A stretch of 64,000 bases of DNA from Chaenocephalus aceratus (Eukaryota > Chordata > Actinopteri > Perciformes > Channichthyidae): contig CM043799.1 of assembly GCA_023974075.1 (NCBI GenBank), positions 3,170,428-3,234,427 on the forward strand, given 5' to 3'. A model generated the notes under the pieces. That model was given only the letters and a program-made list of their open reading frames with translations. It ran no database searches and had not been told where the DNA came from. Numbering within the stretch: the stretch's first letter is position 1; the number at the start of each line of letters is the position of its first letter. A program made the position numbers and the translations under genes. Positions 11,388 to 23,790 of the stretch are shown in pieces.

Positions 11388-11700
11388 CAGTGGCGAGCCG
11401 TGACTTTTATACCTAGGCCCTCTGACCCCCCTTCCCTCGAAAAAAAGAAAAGTTATTACGTCACAGCGTATACTTCAGCGGAATATCAAAACAGTGGTCC
11501 GGGGTGCAAAACGCATCAATGACAGCGACCCTCTACCACACAGAACAACACCATTTATATAAACACCTATCATGACAGGGCACCCACAGCCAAGTAGCAA
11601 TTACAAATGAATTCAGTCGGCACGGTGGCCCACATTGAAAATGACTTAGGCCTACCTTTGATGATCAATCACTGAAACACAAAGTCCATCCTCCTGTCCT
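11388..11700 (+). mobile_element. Possible hAT terminus CAGTGGCGAGCCGTGAC
   Basis: The sequence CAGTGGCGAGCCGTGAC starting at 11388 resembles a hAT terminal repeat, but I find no matching right end and no target duplication. The following 300 bp has only short frames. It is probably a truncated element. Confidence 0.4.
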
Positions 11701-11721
11701 TCTGGATGAAGCACTTGATGG

Positions 11722-11950
11722 CAGAGATGGAGTACTCGAGTCCTGGACTCGGACTCTTGTCGGACTCGAGTGCCGATTTTCGGGACTCGTGACTCGACTC
11801 GGACTCGCGCACTGATTGATGGGACTCGGACTCGTGATTTCTCGCGCACGATGACTTGGACTCGGACTCGTGAATTATCGCGTACGCTGACTTGGACTCG
11901 GACTCAGGATTTTTTCCCCCCACGATGACTCGGACTCGACGACGCTGAAG
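11722..11950. mobile_element. hAT-like terminal region rich in GGACTCG repeats
   Basis: It begins CAGAGATGGAGTACTCGAGTC, almost the same as the right terminus of the element at 26516-27824 (inverted CAGAGATGGGGACTCGAGTC). It continues as degenerate copies of GGACTCGGACTCG spaced every 20-35 bp. No second terminus is seen, so this is a solo end of that family. The repeated short motif may be a transposase-binding array. Confidence 0.55.
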
Positions 11951-12076
11951 TTGGCTTCCGATTCAGAGCATCCGATTCGGCAGTTAAGGGGAAAGTTAAG
12001 GGACATTTAATTTACAGTGCTGAGAGAACAATCCTCCGTGTTTGAACCTCTTAAATCGCTGCATATCTGATTTATT

Positions 12077-12648
12077 TGGACTGGATTATCTCAGAGGGTC
12101 TAAAGATTCTTTATAACACAGTTTGAGATTTGTGAAACCTTTATTCTATTTGTGAAAATACAAAAAAGGGAGATTTCAGTGCTTTTTTCGCATCCTGAGC
12201 ACATTAGACCAGGTCCTGATCTGAAACCACTAGACCTAGACTCATCAAATCTGGACTGGATTATCCCAGAGGGTCTAAAGATTCTTTATAACACAGTTTG
12301 AGATTTGTGAAACCTTTATTCTATTTGTGAAAAATAAATACAAGAAGGCATAAAGGCTTGCCCAGCTGGGAGGTTCACTCTCTGATTCTGATCCTGGCCT
12401 GCTGCAGCAACCTCAGCCTTCCACCTGTGTTTGTATTTTCACAAATAGAATAAAGGTTTCACAAATCTGAAACTGTGTTACAAAGAATCTTTAGACCCTC
12501 TGGGATAATCCAGTCCAGATTTGATGAGTCTAGTGGTTTTAGATCAGGACCTGGTCTAATGTGGTCTAGATTAAAAAAAAGCAGCAAAATCTCCCTTTTT
12601 GTATTTTCAGTTCACAAATAGAATTAAGGTTTCACAAATCTCAAGGGA
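12077..12648. repeat. Foldback repeat with two-unit arms
   Basis: The left arm (12077-12335) holds two direct copies of a block containing GGTCTAAAGATTCTTTATAA and TTTATTCTATTTGTGAAAA, separated by a middle block. The right arm (about 12428-12648) is the near-complete reverse complement with the same A-B-A order. About 92 bp of unrelated sequence separates the arms. A single strand could fold into a hairpin of some 220 bp. I cannot see terminal repeats or a target duplication that would assign it to a superfamily. Confidence 0.85.
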
Positions 12649-13073
12649 ACCCGAGCGCAACTTACTTCCGGGTTTTAGGACGCGTTACTGCAACACTTTA
12701 TACACATGTATAGAGTAGCGAAGTCATGCCCATCTACTTCCGGTCCATGGGTCCTTATTTCGGAAAAATTATGCATTGAAGTCAATAGAGAGAGAAAACG
12801 TATCTTTCGAACCCGTTTGAATTGTGCCATGAATTACACATATGATGTTTGTCAATCTTAAAAAATAATTTCCATGTTAAAAAAGTCACAGTTTGTCGTA
12901 AAACTGTTGAAATATAAGACTATGAAAAATACGCAACTAGAAAGACTACAAATCCCAGAGTCGCGTAAGTGATGTCATAATTGTTTTCCTCCACTAAGAG
13001 ATAGCTAAGATCAGCGCCATATAGATATAATCTATCTATATGGACCTGGCTAAGATAAGATAACTTTAACAAG

Positions 13074-13174
13074 ATGCCTGTGTGCTTAGTACCAGGTTGT
13101 TATCATACCAGCAATGGGTCTTGCTCGTTCTTTCGCTTCCCGTCTGATGAAAGGACCAGGAGTGACTGGATCAA
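13074..13174 (+). pseudogene. THAP zinc-finger exon
   Basis: The ATG at 13074 starts MPVCLVPGCYHTSNGSCSFF, followed by RFPSDERTRSDWIK. This has the THAP layout: an N-terminal cysteine pair (C4, C9), an aromatic-RFP motif and a tryptophan helix. The frame ends at a possible donor (CAA|GTTAGC at 13175), as expected for a split THAP domain whose C-terminal CxxH pair sits in the next exon. That next exon is not seen. A 14-bp motif upstream (AGCGCCATATAGAT, 13013-13026) recurs beside the THAP element at 58.5 kb. Confidence 0.65.
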
Positions 13175-14089
13175 GTTAGCTACCTAGTTAGCATTACAGC
13201 CTTGTAATTTGTATTAGCCTTAACATGAAGTAACATCAAGTAACCCAACATGGTAAACAGTAAGAGTGGTAGTCATATTTCGTGAACCCTTTGAAGAGTA
13301 CTGTCACACCGGTGTGATCATTCTATAATACACAATATAAGCCCGGGGGAGAAATGCTAACGCTACATTAGCATCTGCGATCTTTTCTACTTGCGCTATC
13401 TGCACAAATGGTTTACATTAAACATTAACTAGAGAATGCAATTCCTGAAGAAATTGCTAGTGGGAATGCTTTATGCTGAAAAGCTGACGCTAAACTGCTA
13501 TGCTGAAATGTAATGTGTAAGAAGAAAGTGAAGAATTTAGATTGAAATGATACATGAACACTGGGGGCTTGAATGTGTGATGTGTAGGGTTGGGTATCGT
13601 TTGAATTTCCACGATTCTGATTCCGATTCCGATTCTACTTTTCGAATCCGGTTCTTAACGGTTCTCAATTACGATTCTTTGAGGGGCAGGGTAAAAAAAT
13701 TATACATGCTTCTTCCACCAAAAAAAATTACATTTATTCGAGAAACTTTTACACAGGTTAGTTTACAGTAATATTCACATTAATCAGTCTGTTTATATTC
13801 ACTACTATGTAACTGTAACCTGAGAACCACTGAAGCTACAACAGTGCAACAGCCCAACTTTTAAAGGAAACCCCCCCCATTTAAAAACAGTTCTTGTTGA
13901 CAAAAACAAGCATATCTGGCTTCTCAGGCATACCGGGAAGAAATGTTTGAACATTTTAAAGTAAAATGCTTCAATCTGGTTCACTTTAAGCAGAATTACT
14001 AGAGACTAGATCTAGGGCAGGGGTTCCCAACCTTTTTCACCCAGGGCCCCCCCAAATGACTCCTGTTGGAATTTGCGACCCCCCAAAAC

Positions 14090-14945
<856 letters not shown>

Positions 14946-15560
14946 TCAAAAATGCTACAACTACTGCACAAACTGGATGAATGAAGTATTTCGTTAAAGG
15001 CGGATGAAAGCGTAATTAAGGAGCACTATTGAGTGACTTTGATGGTTATTGGACTCAGGATTAATTAATTTGGATTCCCGCTGTATGAAGAAATTAAAGG
15101 ACGGCACAAGTGGAAACAATTCACAAAGGGATTCAACTGTTTAAAACACATGCTCAAAGTAACCCGGATTTTGGCGATGTGTTTATGTGGATTCAAAAGT
15201 CGTAAATAATCTACAAAATGGAGGAGACCGATTTGATCGGAGCAACTGTGACAAATAATCCAACTGAAACCGACACTTTACGCGCAGAAGAAACATTTCT
15301 ATTAAAGAAAAAATGATACACTTCTGTCTTTGTATGCTTTTATTAGCTACTTACTTGCAAATGTATGCATCATATTTATTTCAAATGTCGAAGAACAGGA
15401 CACTTCAAAAGAATAGACTATGTCTAATAAAAAAATGGTAATATGGTGGCATAGGCCTGTATAAAACAAAAATGAAAAACTGGCATATTAAGCAGGTAAA
15501 TCAAATGCTTGTCTGCCATGGAACAGGTAGCAGAGAGAAGACGAGGTTCAAGTAGGTTCA

Positions 15561-17375
15561 TTAATGTGAACCTTGGGCTTGCACGCCCGCAGCCAGGGAT
15601 GGAATGTCCGGTGTAATGTGAGTGACAGCCAGTCTAAAGTCGTTGTGAACGTCCAGTGTGTTGCGTGCTTTTGTTTTGATGGCAACAAGTGCGCTGAAGG
15701 CTGTTTCTGAGAGATATGTCGTACTGAATGGGAGTATAATCCTGGTCGTGGCATGCAGTGTGAGCTTTGGAGCGAGGCTTGGTCCTTTGACAATCCAAAA
15801 CTTTTTAAATCCTTTTTCCTGGAAGTATTTCTTTGACAGCGAGTCAGCTTGGATGTCGGTGAGCTCATCTTCGCAATCCAGGTATTCCTCAATTTTGGCA
15901 ATAAAGGGATCTAAAACCCACAATTCCTTGGAGACATACTCGTCTATGTCAGCGAACCGTGATTGCATTTCCGTTTGCAGTGCGTTCATATGGCGGATGA
16001 ATTTGCGACGTACAGACACAGGCACCGTTTCAGGATTGTTTTGGGATTGTTTCAGCAGTAGTGGAAACTGTTGCAGCTCCCCCCTCTCCATTTTCCCGAC
16101 CCTGTACTCCAGTTTGCGCACAAATGCATCGAGCGTCTCTTTACATTGGAGAATGTTGGACTCCACGCCTTGCAGACGCTTGTTCGTTTCATTGTAGAGA
16201 CTGAAGATGTCGGCCAGGTATGCTGTTTTAATCCAGAATGACTCAGTCACTTGCTCTGACAGTGCGCGGTTACGAGTTTGTAGAAACTCTTCAATTTTTT
16301 CCTTCAGTTCTACAAAGCGTGCCAGCACTCGGCCGCGTGAGAGCCAGCGCACCTCGGTGTGCAGGAGGAGGGTTTGGTGCGCTTCATCCTCGCACAAGTC
16401 TGCGAATAGACGCTTGTTGGTGGGGCGACCTTTGATGAAATTGACTATTGTAACAACAGTTGAGAGTGTTTCGCTGAGGTCTTCTGACAGTTTCTTGCTG
16501 GCCAGGGCCTGGCGATGTATCACACAGTGAAATATTGTGCAGTGTGGGGCCTTTTCTTTCAAGCGACTGTTAAATCCCTTGTTTTTCCCCATCATTGAGG
16601 CAGCTCCGTCTGTGCAACATGCAACTAAATTCTCATAGGAAAGATTGTGGGATGAGAGGTAAGAATCCACTGCAGTAAAAATGTCCTCACCCCGGGTGGT
16701 AGTGGTAAGGTTGACTGACATAAGAATGTCCTGCTTCAAATCTTCCCCATCGATATATTGCACATAAACAATCAGCACAGCCTCGTCTGCTACAGTTGTG
16801 GTTTCATCAAGTTGTATGGCAAATGACCTCTTTCCAAGCTTTTCGAGCAGCTGCAGCTCGCAGTTACTTGCCATCTTGTCAATTCTGTCTTTCACCGTAT
16901 TGTTTGACAGTGGTACAGTTTTTAGCTTCTCCGCCACCTGCGGGCCGCACAGTTTCTCAACCATCTTAATGCAAGCTGGCTTAATGAGCTGCTCGCCAAT
17001 GTTGTGCGGTTTCTTTGCCTTTGCTATTAAAAGTGTACATTCAAAAGAGGCCTCGGTGGCCTTCTGTGCATCGCTGCCAGCCCTAACAAACGCTGTTCTA
17101 ATATCCATTGGCTTGTTTGCCTTTGCAAGGTGTTGTTTCTTTATGAAAAAGTCCCGATCACGCCCGACTGTTTCTGGGTGCATGGTCTGTTGGTGTCTCT
17201 TCATTTTGCTGGGTTTCATGCTTTCGTTGGCTAGCTTCTCTTTGCATATCACACACTCTGGGCGGGTTTTGTCCGTTCCCTCCATGAAACCGAAGTTAAG
17301 ATAGCTCTCTAGGTAGGTCCTCATTTTCTTTTTGATTGCAGATGAGCTGTCATCTCCTTTACGTTTTTCAGACAT
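15561..17375 (-). CDS. hAT transposase, ZBED5/Buster-like, 604 aa
   Basis: This is a complete, uninterrupted 604-residue transposase. An N-terminal BED finger binds the element ends (C41, C44, H61, H66). The RNase-H-like catalytic core shows D190 in AIQLDETT, D256 in CCTDGAASMMG, the C/H pair in FHCVIHRQA (C284, H287), and the RW motif in LLLHTEVRWLSRG (R343, W344). The third acidic residue is probably E557 in TTYLSETAFS, within the C-terminal dimerisation region. The length and motif order match ZBED5-like Buster proteins. The start at 17375 is the first in-frame ATG (MSEKRKGDDS) and directly precedes a lysine-rich nuclear-targeting stretch. No stop or frameshift and no missing key residue is visible, so the protein may be active. 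Confidence 0.93.
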   Translation of the reverse strand: MSEKRKGDDSSSAIKKKMRTYLESYLNFGFMEGTDKTRPECVICKEKLANESMKPSKMKRHQQTMHPETVGRDRDFFIKKQHLAKANKPMDIRTAFVRAGSDAQKATEASFECTLLIAKAKKPHNIGEQLIKPACIKMVEKLCGPQVAEKLKTVPLSNNTVKDRIDKMASNCELQLLEKLGKRSFAIQLDETTTVADEAVLIVYVQYIDGEDLKQDILMSVNLTTTTRGEDIFTAVDSYLSSHNLSYENLVACCTDGAASMMGKNKGFNSRLKEKAPHCTIFHCVIHRQALASKKLSEDLSETLSTVVTIVNFIKGRPTNKRLFADLCEDEAHQTLLLHTEVRWLSRGRVLARFVELKEKIEEFLQTRNRALSEQVTESFWIKTAYLADIFSLYNETNKRLQGVESNILQCKETLDAFVRKLEYRVGKMERGELQQFPLLLKQSQNNPETVPVSVRRKFIRHMNALQTEMQSRFADIDEYVSKELWVLDPFIAKIEEYLDCEDELTDIQADSLSKKYFQEKGFKKFWIVKGPSLAPKLTLHATTRIILPFSTTYLSETAFSALVAIKTKARNTLDVHNDFRLAVTHITPDIPSLAAGVQAQGSH

Positions 17376-18734
17376 TTTTAGACAAAAATATTCACCTTAT
17401 GAAGTCGGTCGCTAGCTAGCAAGCGCAGCAAACTGTTATTATTATGAAAGCTGACACAGTAACGTCAATGTTGGCGCGAATCGGAGGAGTATCAGATGAA
17501 TTTTTTTAATTTTAATTTTAATTAATCAATTAATTTCTATATTTTATTGTAATGTGGAGACAAGGCTTTTAGCGACAATCATGTATTGCATTACAATATG
17601 TAAAAAAAATGATATGTAAAAAAAAATGATATGTAAATTTTTTTATTCTAAATATGATATTAGACCTCAAATCATCTGAGGCCTGGCGCCCCCCCTGCGA
17701 TCTTTGGCGACCCCCCAAGGGGGTCGCGCCCCCCAGGTTGGGAACCACTGATCTAGGGGGTACAACTCTAAACACCCATATGAAAAAGATCGGTTTACAT
17801 TTTAATAATTAAATAAGTATGTGAACATAACCAGTAACCTACCACAGCCAATAACAAATACATGTAACGTATTCTATTTTTGTTGTTCATTCATATCTTA
17901 TTTTACTATTTTATTGATGCATATTTTTTGTATCTCTCCAGTTTAAAACGATATGTCTGGTTTACTGTCCTATAGTATACATTGGAATGATTTCAAACCT
18001 GTTTTATCCCAATAATTATAAAGGAGTGCCTTGGAAATATGTGTTTACATAAATTGTGATCAAAACGTTTGAGACCCACTGAGATAACTTAGACTAAAGT
18101 GAACTATCTAAACACTCAGAGTCCTTTACCTCACTGAGCTGAAGTTATCAGCCTCTCAGTCTGACTGGAGAAGACTCTCCCTCCACATCATTGTAGAAAC
18201 ATCTTCTTCTAATATCCGTTAGAGCAGCTAGCACCAGATGCTAATAACAACAGCGCCCTCCCTTTCTCCCTCGCTCGCTCCCAAGCTCACTCGCACTTTG
18301 GCTGTGAGCTGCGGGTGCCAGATAAGCCAACATCCCCCATTTTCATCACTTACAGCGCCCATCATTACTGTGGCAAATGAAAAGTGTAACCGGGATGAAA
18401 AGGGTGTTACATTTACTTAATTATGAATGTGTTAAATCAAGGCCGAAAATTAGGATGAGCACCAACGATCAAAAAAAATGTGTTCCCTCCCAGAGCTGTC
18501 AGCGCAGCGCCTCCACAGATCTGGCGCCCTAGGCGAACATGGTTATGCTGTAGGAAGTGTAGGTACAACGCTACATTTCCTGCCCCGCTGCAGTCATACA
18601 GTAGGCTACGGAGAGCGGCGAGAAACATTTCCTCAGGCATCGAAAAGCGGAACCGAAATTCACATTTCTAAATGATGCCGTTGGAATCGAAATGTTCGAA
18701 CCGGAACCGGTTCTCGGTACCCAACCCTAGTGAT

Positions 18735-20440
18735 GAGAGAAGAAAAGAAAGTAAAAAGGCTTGGAAAAGCAGCAGAATATTTGAACCGCAAACTTCTGAA
18801 CTAAGTTGATGGCGAATTATCTGTTTCCATGGTAACGGCATTTGATGACACCCCATAATACGCTTAGATGCATTGATGGTTGCATTGTTACCAAACCTGT
18901 GAAGTCTTGGGCTGTTTGGAGTATTTTCACTGAAATTATGAGAAAACCGTGTTTCCAGACGTGCATTTTGTTGCCATGGTAACGGCAATTGAAGAAATCT
19001 CAAAACTGTCCCGTAGATGTCTTCAAGGCTGGACTGTTAGCACACTTGAGCACTTTTTGAACATTTTCATAGGAGTTATAGTGACATCATATTTTATGGC
19101 GAGGGATGCGTTTCCATGGAAACGGCATATGGTGAGATCTCAGATTTGGCGTAGAGCTGTTGAGGCATGGACCGGTGATATACAAGTGAAGATTGGGGGA
19201 CGATTGGACCGTGTCGATTGGACTTACAGCCTCATCGTGTTTCATGGCGAGTGGTATGTCGCCATGGCAACGGCATTTGATGACACCCCATACTACGCTT
19301 AGATGCGTTGATGGCTGCATCGTTATCAAACCTGGGAAGTTCTGGGTTGTTTGGAGCATTTTCACTGAAGTTATGAGAAAACCGTGTTTCAAGGCGAGCA
19401 TTGTGTTGCCATGGCAACGGCTTTTGAAGAAATCTCAAAACTGTCCCGAAGATGTCTTCACGGCTGGACTGTTGAAGTCTGCTGCATGTCAGTTGGAGTG
19501 ATGACATCATCGTGTTCCATGACACAGGTGTTTATAGTTGAGCTAACGAGCTCAGAGATCACAGGTTTGCATTGTTCTGAATGAGAGATGAACCTCTTAC
19601 ATGTGAACGTTTTGTGGAAGAACCGTAACAGATATCTGTGAAATTTCAAAATGTGAAGCATGTCAAGGAAGTTGAGTATCTGAAGTATAATTTGTGTGTA
19701 CTTTCGGGTTAATAATGTGGCCTTTTTGGCAATTTAACTAAAAGGTGTGCAGCTGCTGCTGTGAGGAAATATCAGCCTGAAATTACAATGGGCTTTAATG
19801 GAGGCATGTTGAACGTTGTTGTCACTTCATGCCCTCAATAGGCACTTTGTTTAATTATATTTTGCTTAATTATTTGTCATTTTTCAAGCTATGAGATGTT
19901 TTCTTACGTTTTTCATGATAAATTATGTCTCAAGAATGTAGGGTTTGGGAATTATGGCAGTTTAAAAAAAAAATATCAAGGCACATTTCAAGATTTCTTA
20001 CCCTAGCTGTGACATCACGCACTCTAGTTAATGTTAAAATGTGAAGAAAACAAAAAAATGTTTAATATCTCTAAAAGTAAGAATCAGATTTAAAAGTTGT
20101 TTTAGACGAATAATGTCAGAAAGATGTGTAACATTTGAAAGTTGAAATGAGGTTTCTGAGTGAAAGTATGAATGAACAGTTAGCAGTTGAAGTCGCATGA
20201 AGATTTGTTGAAGTTGAAGAATTTCTCCATTGACTTCAATGTTAAAAATGTGATGAATTATGGGATGTATCTCTGAAATTATGAAAGTTATGAATGAGAA
20301 AACTAATAGCAATCGATTCCCAACCGAGCTGAACGTTTTGATGTTTGAACGGAGTTTCTGCGATGTTCAATGCAGGAGGAGAAGCGCGGCAAAATAAGTC
20401 GGCGGAATAATAATAACAATTTCGTGCGTAGAAGAACAGT
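18735..20440 (+). repeat. X-box motif array and associated repeat
   Basis: Five copies of a 14-bp palindrome occur at 18823, 18970, 19110, 19258 and 19405, steps of 147, 140, 148 and 147 bp. The copies are GTTTCCATGGTAAC, GTTGCCATGGTAAC, GTTTCCATGGAAAC, GTCGCCATGGCAAC and GTTGCCATGGCAAC. They fit the RFX X-box consensus. The flanks define a higher-order unit of about 435 bp made of three subunits, with the first two subunits repeated (18.83 against 19.26 kb; 18.97 against 19.41 kb). Low-complexity sequence follows to 20.44 kb. It may be part of a transposon. Confidence 0.8.
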
Positions 20441-20472
20441 TAGTTGGAATGCTGTTAACAGCATTCCAACTA
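20441..20472. repeat. Perfect 32-bp palindrome
   Basis: TAGTTGGAATGCTGTT is followed immediately by its exact reverse complement, with no spacer. It terminates the repeat region that starts at 18.7 kb. It could be a transposon terminal structure or a recombination product. Confidence 0.95.
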
Positions 20473-20880
20473 AAAAAGACCAGACAGTTCAGAGAGAATC
20501 AAAGGAAGGCAGGCAGACAGCTTTGCATGACATTCTTCTGGACGTGTTTGATTGTGGTCACAGTGAGGGTAGTCAATCCTTTTGTTGACAAGACAGTAGT
20601 GACGGCCATCTTGGTGACGTGTTGTTGTCCTGCTAGACCGGAGATGTAGTTCATTCTGCGTTTCACACAAACTAATGTGTTACTTCACAGTTTTACGACA
20701 CATTTTTTTGACTTGCAAAATTATCTTTTAAAACATCATATGTGTAATTCGTGGCCCAATTCAAACGGGATCGAAAGATAATCTTTCTCTCTCCATTGAC
20801 TTCAATACATAATTTTTCCTAAATAAGGTCCCATGGAGGTCCACCGGAAGGGGAGGGACTTCGCCACTCTATAAACCTCA

Positions 20881-22380
20881 CAGCGGGCGGAACTTGTCAT
20901 AAAGTCCGCGAAAATAAAGCCTGCCCATTTAGAGGGAAGATATGATTGGTCAATTGTACTGTCATTTGACATTTGACATTACTCTCGAGAATAAGTACAT
21001 TCAACCTGGAGGTGGCTCAGGGGGAGCATTTGACCTGTCTGAAGCTGAAAACTTCAGGAAACTTCAGAAAAACTGCTCTCGACTGCGACCTGACAATGTA
21101 GAATGTTTTCTGCACTCAGGGCTGGTATGGTAATGGTATTATCCAACTCTGAACCTTAGCCCTTTGGAGGGGACAGAAATTGAGGTATAGGCTGAGTTTG
21201 TTGGTCGAGACTCTTTCGACGATGCCCTCCAGGGGAGGGTTTTACATGGGCCAATCGCTAAACTTTTGTTTTTCTGTAATGTTTTGTTATGGTTGGGGTT
21301 AGGGTGTATGTTTTTCCCCTCAAGGTTTAAGGTAAGAGTAAGCTGTTTATTTTCCTCTTCTCCTATCCTCTTCTCTCTTCTCCTGTCCTCTTCTCTCTTC
21401 TCCTGTCCTTCTCTGTTCTCCTCTCCTTCTCTCTTCTGCTATCCTGACCTCTACTCTACCTGTCACTTCTCTCCTAAGACTGACTTTATTACCCGGTGAG
21501 CTGCTGGAGCTTTGGTTTCCTCTGCGAGGACAACAGGAAGGAACAGAACAAAGAAGAATTTTAGGTACAGTATTTTTCAGAGCAATACACGTGCATTATA
21601 ATATAACGCTGTTCAAAACAACTATGCTTGATTAGGATTCCTACTGGATGTGTACATATATTTTAGACAAATTAACCTTACTAAAGTAGGGTCACGGTAA
21701 ACTCCATTATATTAAAGAGTTTGTTAGTAGTAAGTGGTGCAGTAATGAGTCCTAAAACCTGAAAATGACATTTTACCCTTTCCCGTTTCCTTGTCTCGAA
21801 GTTTTTTCGGAGTTTTGTGTTGTGTGGTTAGAAGGCACAAATAAGGTCTGTGGTTAACGCAAGCTTATGAGATTTTTACGTTTTGTTTTACGAAATAACA
21901 AATGTGGGCAAATACTCCACTCATGTCCGAAGCTTCTATGTGCCATACAGATGTAGCACCTCATTTCAGACTCCAGCTTACAGCTTCCTGCCTACGACCT
22001 GCCTAAGACCAGTATCGAGGAATGTTAAGCCCTCCCACTATTTTCCAAGAAGGCGTTGCCAGATTTTCAATTTCAGGTTTTAACCAGGAGATGGCGCTTC
22101 ATTCACAAATACAGAAAGACAAGTTTCATGGACTTTCTGTTGTGTTTTGAACAGCATTTGAACACATCAATATTTTAGATCAACTAAAGTATATCTCATC
22201 TTGTAATTCAATAATATATAGTCTTTATATATTAAATAATCATAATAATAATGTAAATGTTTACATTACACTTCTTTATTTGTTATGCTCATACTTTTAC
22301 CTTTACAATCGTTTGCTTTATATGCAGTATATATTTTGTATATTTGTGTGTTTGCTTCCTCCTGCTCCCTTTCGGACACA
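20881..22380. other. Unassigned intron sequence
   Basis: No element boundary or coding exon found. A pyrimidine-rich tract of TCTCCTGTCCTCT-like units spans 21345-21450. Confidence 0.5.
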
Positions 22381-22401
22381 TAGGCCTACTGTATGATGTA
22401 T

Positions 22402-22500
22402 TCTTATTATTATTCTTATTATTATTATTATTATTATTATTAATATGAAGATATTATTAAGATAAGATAAGATAAGATGTTACTTTATTGATTGAACATT
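22402..22500. repeat. (ATT)n tract and GATAA-repeat LINE/SINE tail
   Basis: An (ATT)n microsatellite is followed by GATAAGATAAGATAAGATG and TTTATTGAT. The same tail motif occurs near 60.72 kb (inverted partner at 53.81 kb), so this is the 3' end of a retroposon family. Confidence 0.65.
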
Positions 22501-22805
22501 TTAGTTTAGAATGTGCTGTCCCACGGTAATTCAGAAGGCTCACAGGTCACATTCCGACCATTATTTAAAACAATAGGTGCTTTCAGACCGTCTACAGTTT
22601 GATTTGTATAGAGGGAGCTCTGTGGCTGAATGGCCAGCGATTAGGTGTGGCGCATTTATCATAGGTGATCAGAGCTAACTGCCTGCCGTCAGATTTCATT
22701 GAAAAAATAGGTCTGATTTTAAGACTATTTCTGCGCTCATAAAGAATGATAAGAATAAGAATAATGCGTATTGAACTGGTTTCATTCATTAGTGAGTTTA
22801 TTTAA

Positions 22806-23014
22806 CACTAGAACCGCCAATCGGGTCAATTTGTGTGATGTGTGTTGTGTGTGTGCAATGTAACTTTTTTTCAATAAAATATTAAAGTCTCCCAGTCCGT
22901 GACTTTTCCTGAAAGTGTGTTATGTAGCACCCTATGTTGTTAAAAATTGCATTCTAATAGCGGGATTTGACGGTGTTAGGTAGGCCTATACAAAAACCTC
23001 TGGCGGTTCTAGTG
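22806..23014. mobile_element. TTAA-flanked MITE (piggyBac-like)
   Basis: This 209-bp element lies between TTAA copies at 22802-22805 and 23015-23018. Its perfect 14-bp terminal repeats read CACTAGAACCGCCA. TTAA duplication is the hallmark of piggyBac-type insertion (also used by Kolobok). It has no coding capacity. Confidence 0.88.
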
Positions 23015-23429
23015 TTAAGGTAATTAGATACAGTAGAAGCCTTTTTTTATCAGTAACGAATTTAGCAGTTGAACATAAAAGTCAACTAACTGAGGGTCAC
23101 TTGCAATGACAGTGTTGTGTCTAACTGTAAGCTTGTCACTCAGAGTAACCAGTTAATTTAGCTGCTGGAGAAGAAAGATCAGGGGGGGAGGGGGGGAGAG
23201 AGCTGTGGTTGATGGGCCATTAGTTGTGTAAATGCACAGCTGAGAGCTGCCGTTTCATTCAGACTGTTTAAAAAACGGTAACAACGGACTATTTTTCTTA
23301 GCGGATGCATGTCAATTTAAATCAATACATGATAAAACTATTTTTTAAATCAATAAAAGCATTTCAATTAATATTTGGAGTCATGTCGTTACTTTAGTGA
23401 GAATGTGGCCATGTAATAAGAGGGATAAT

Positions 23430-23790
23430 TTGCAGCGACTTGTTCCTTATGGGGAAAATAACACCCTTCATGCAGATCAAGATCCCTCCGCTACGCGTCG
23501 GGATCCTGATCTGCCGACGAGGCTCCGTTAAAATATAAATATTTTTAGTGAATTACTGAGTTTAGGCACGTTAATAACGTTTTAATGAAGTTGAATACAG
23601 TATATTCATATGTGTCAGTGATTTCATGTCAATTCGGCGAACATAAACATAAACATAAATGGTCGTGGTGAAGATGATGATTAAATTAGGATTAAAAATC
23701 GAGAGCCGGGCTGCATTTCCTCCCATTCGTTTTCTTCGACTAAACAACATTATTTTGTTAAATAACAACATGGTGATGTTTTGTAAATGA
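23430..23790 (-). repeat. Inverted copy of part of the 47.7-49.8 kb TTAA element
   Basis: The stretch including GAGTTTAGGCACGTTAATAA and GTCAATTCGGCGA is the reverse complement of 49.45-49.57 kb inside the TTAA element that splits the copia RT. No terminal repeats were found here, so it is a fragment. A small hairpin, GCAGATCAAGATCCC...GGGATCCTGATCTGC, lies at about 23.47-23.52 kb. Confidence 0.6.

Noticed and set aside
11652..11923. Ser/Glu/Arg-rich minus-strand frames
   Set aside because: Created by the GGACTCG tandem repeats of a hAT terminus.
15658..17304. Plus-strand frames of 100-180 codons opposite the transposase
   Set aside because: They are antisense shadows of the 604-residue transposase with no recognisable domains.
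18823..19418. CRISPR-like array of regularly spaced palindromes
   Set aside because: Spacers of about 130 bp are themselves repeated and the genome is vertebrate.
20441..20472. Helitron 3' hairpin
   Set aside because: No spacer of about ten bases followed by CTRR-T, and no TC 5' start was found.
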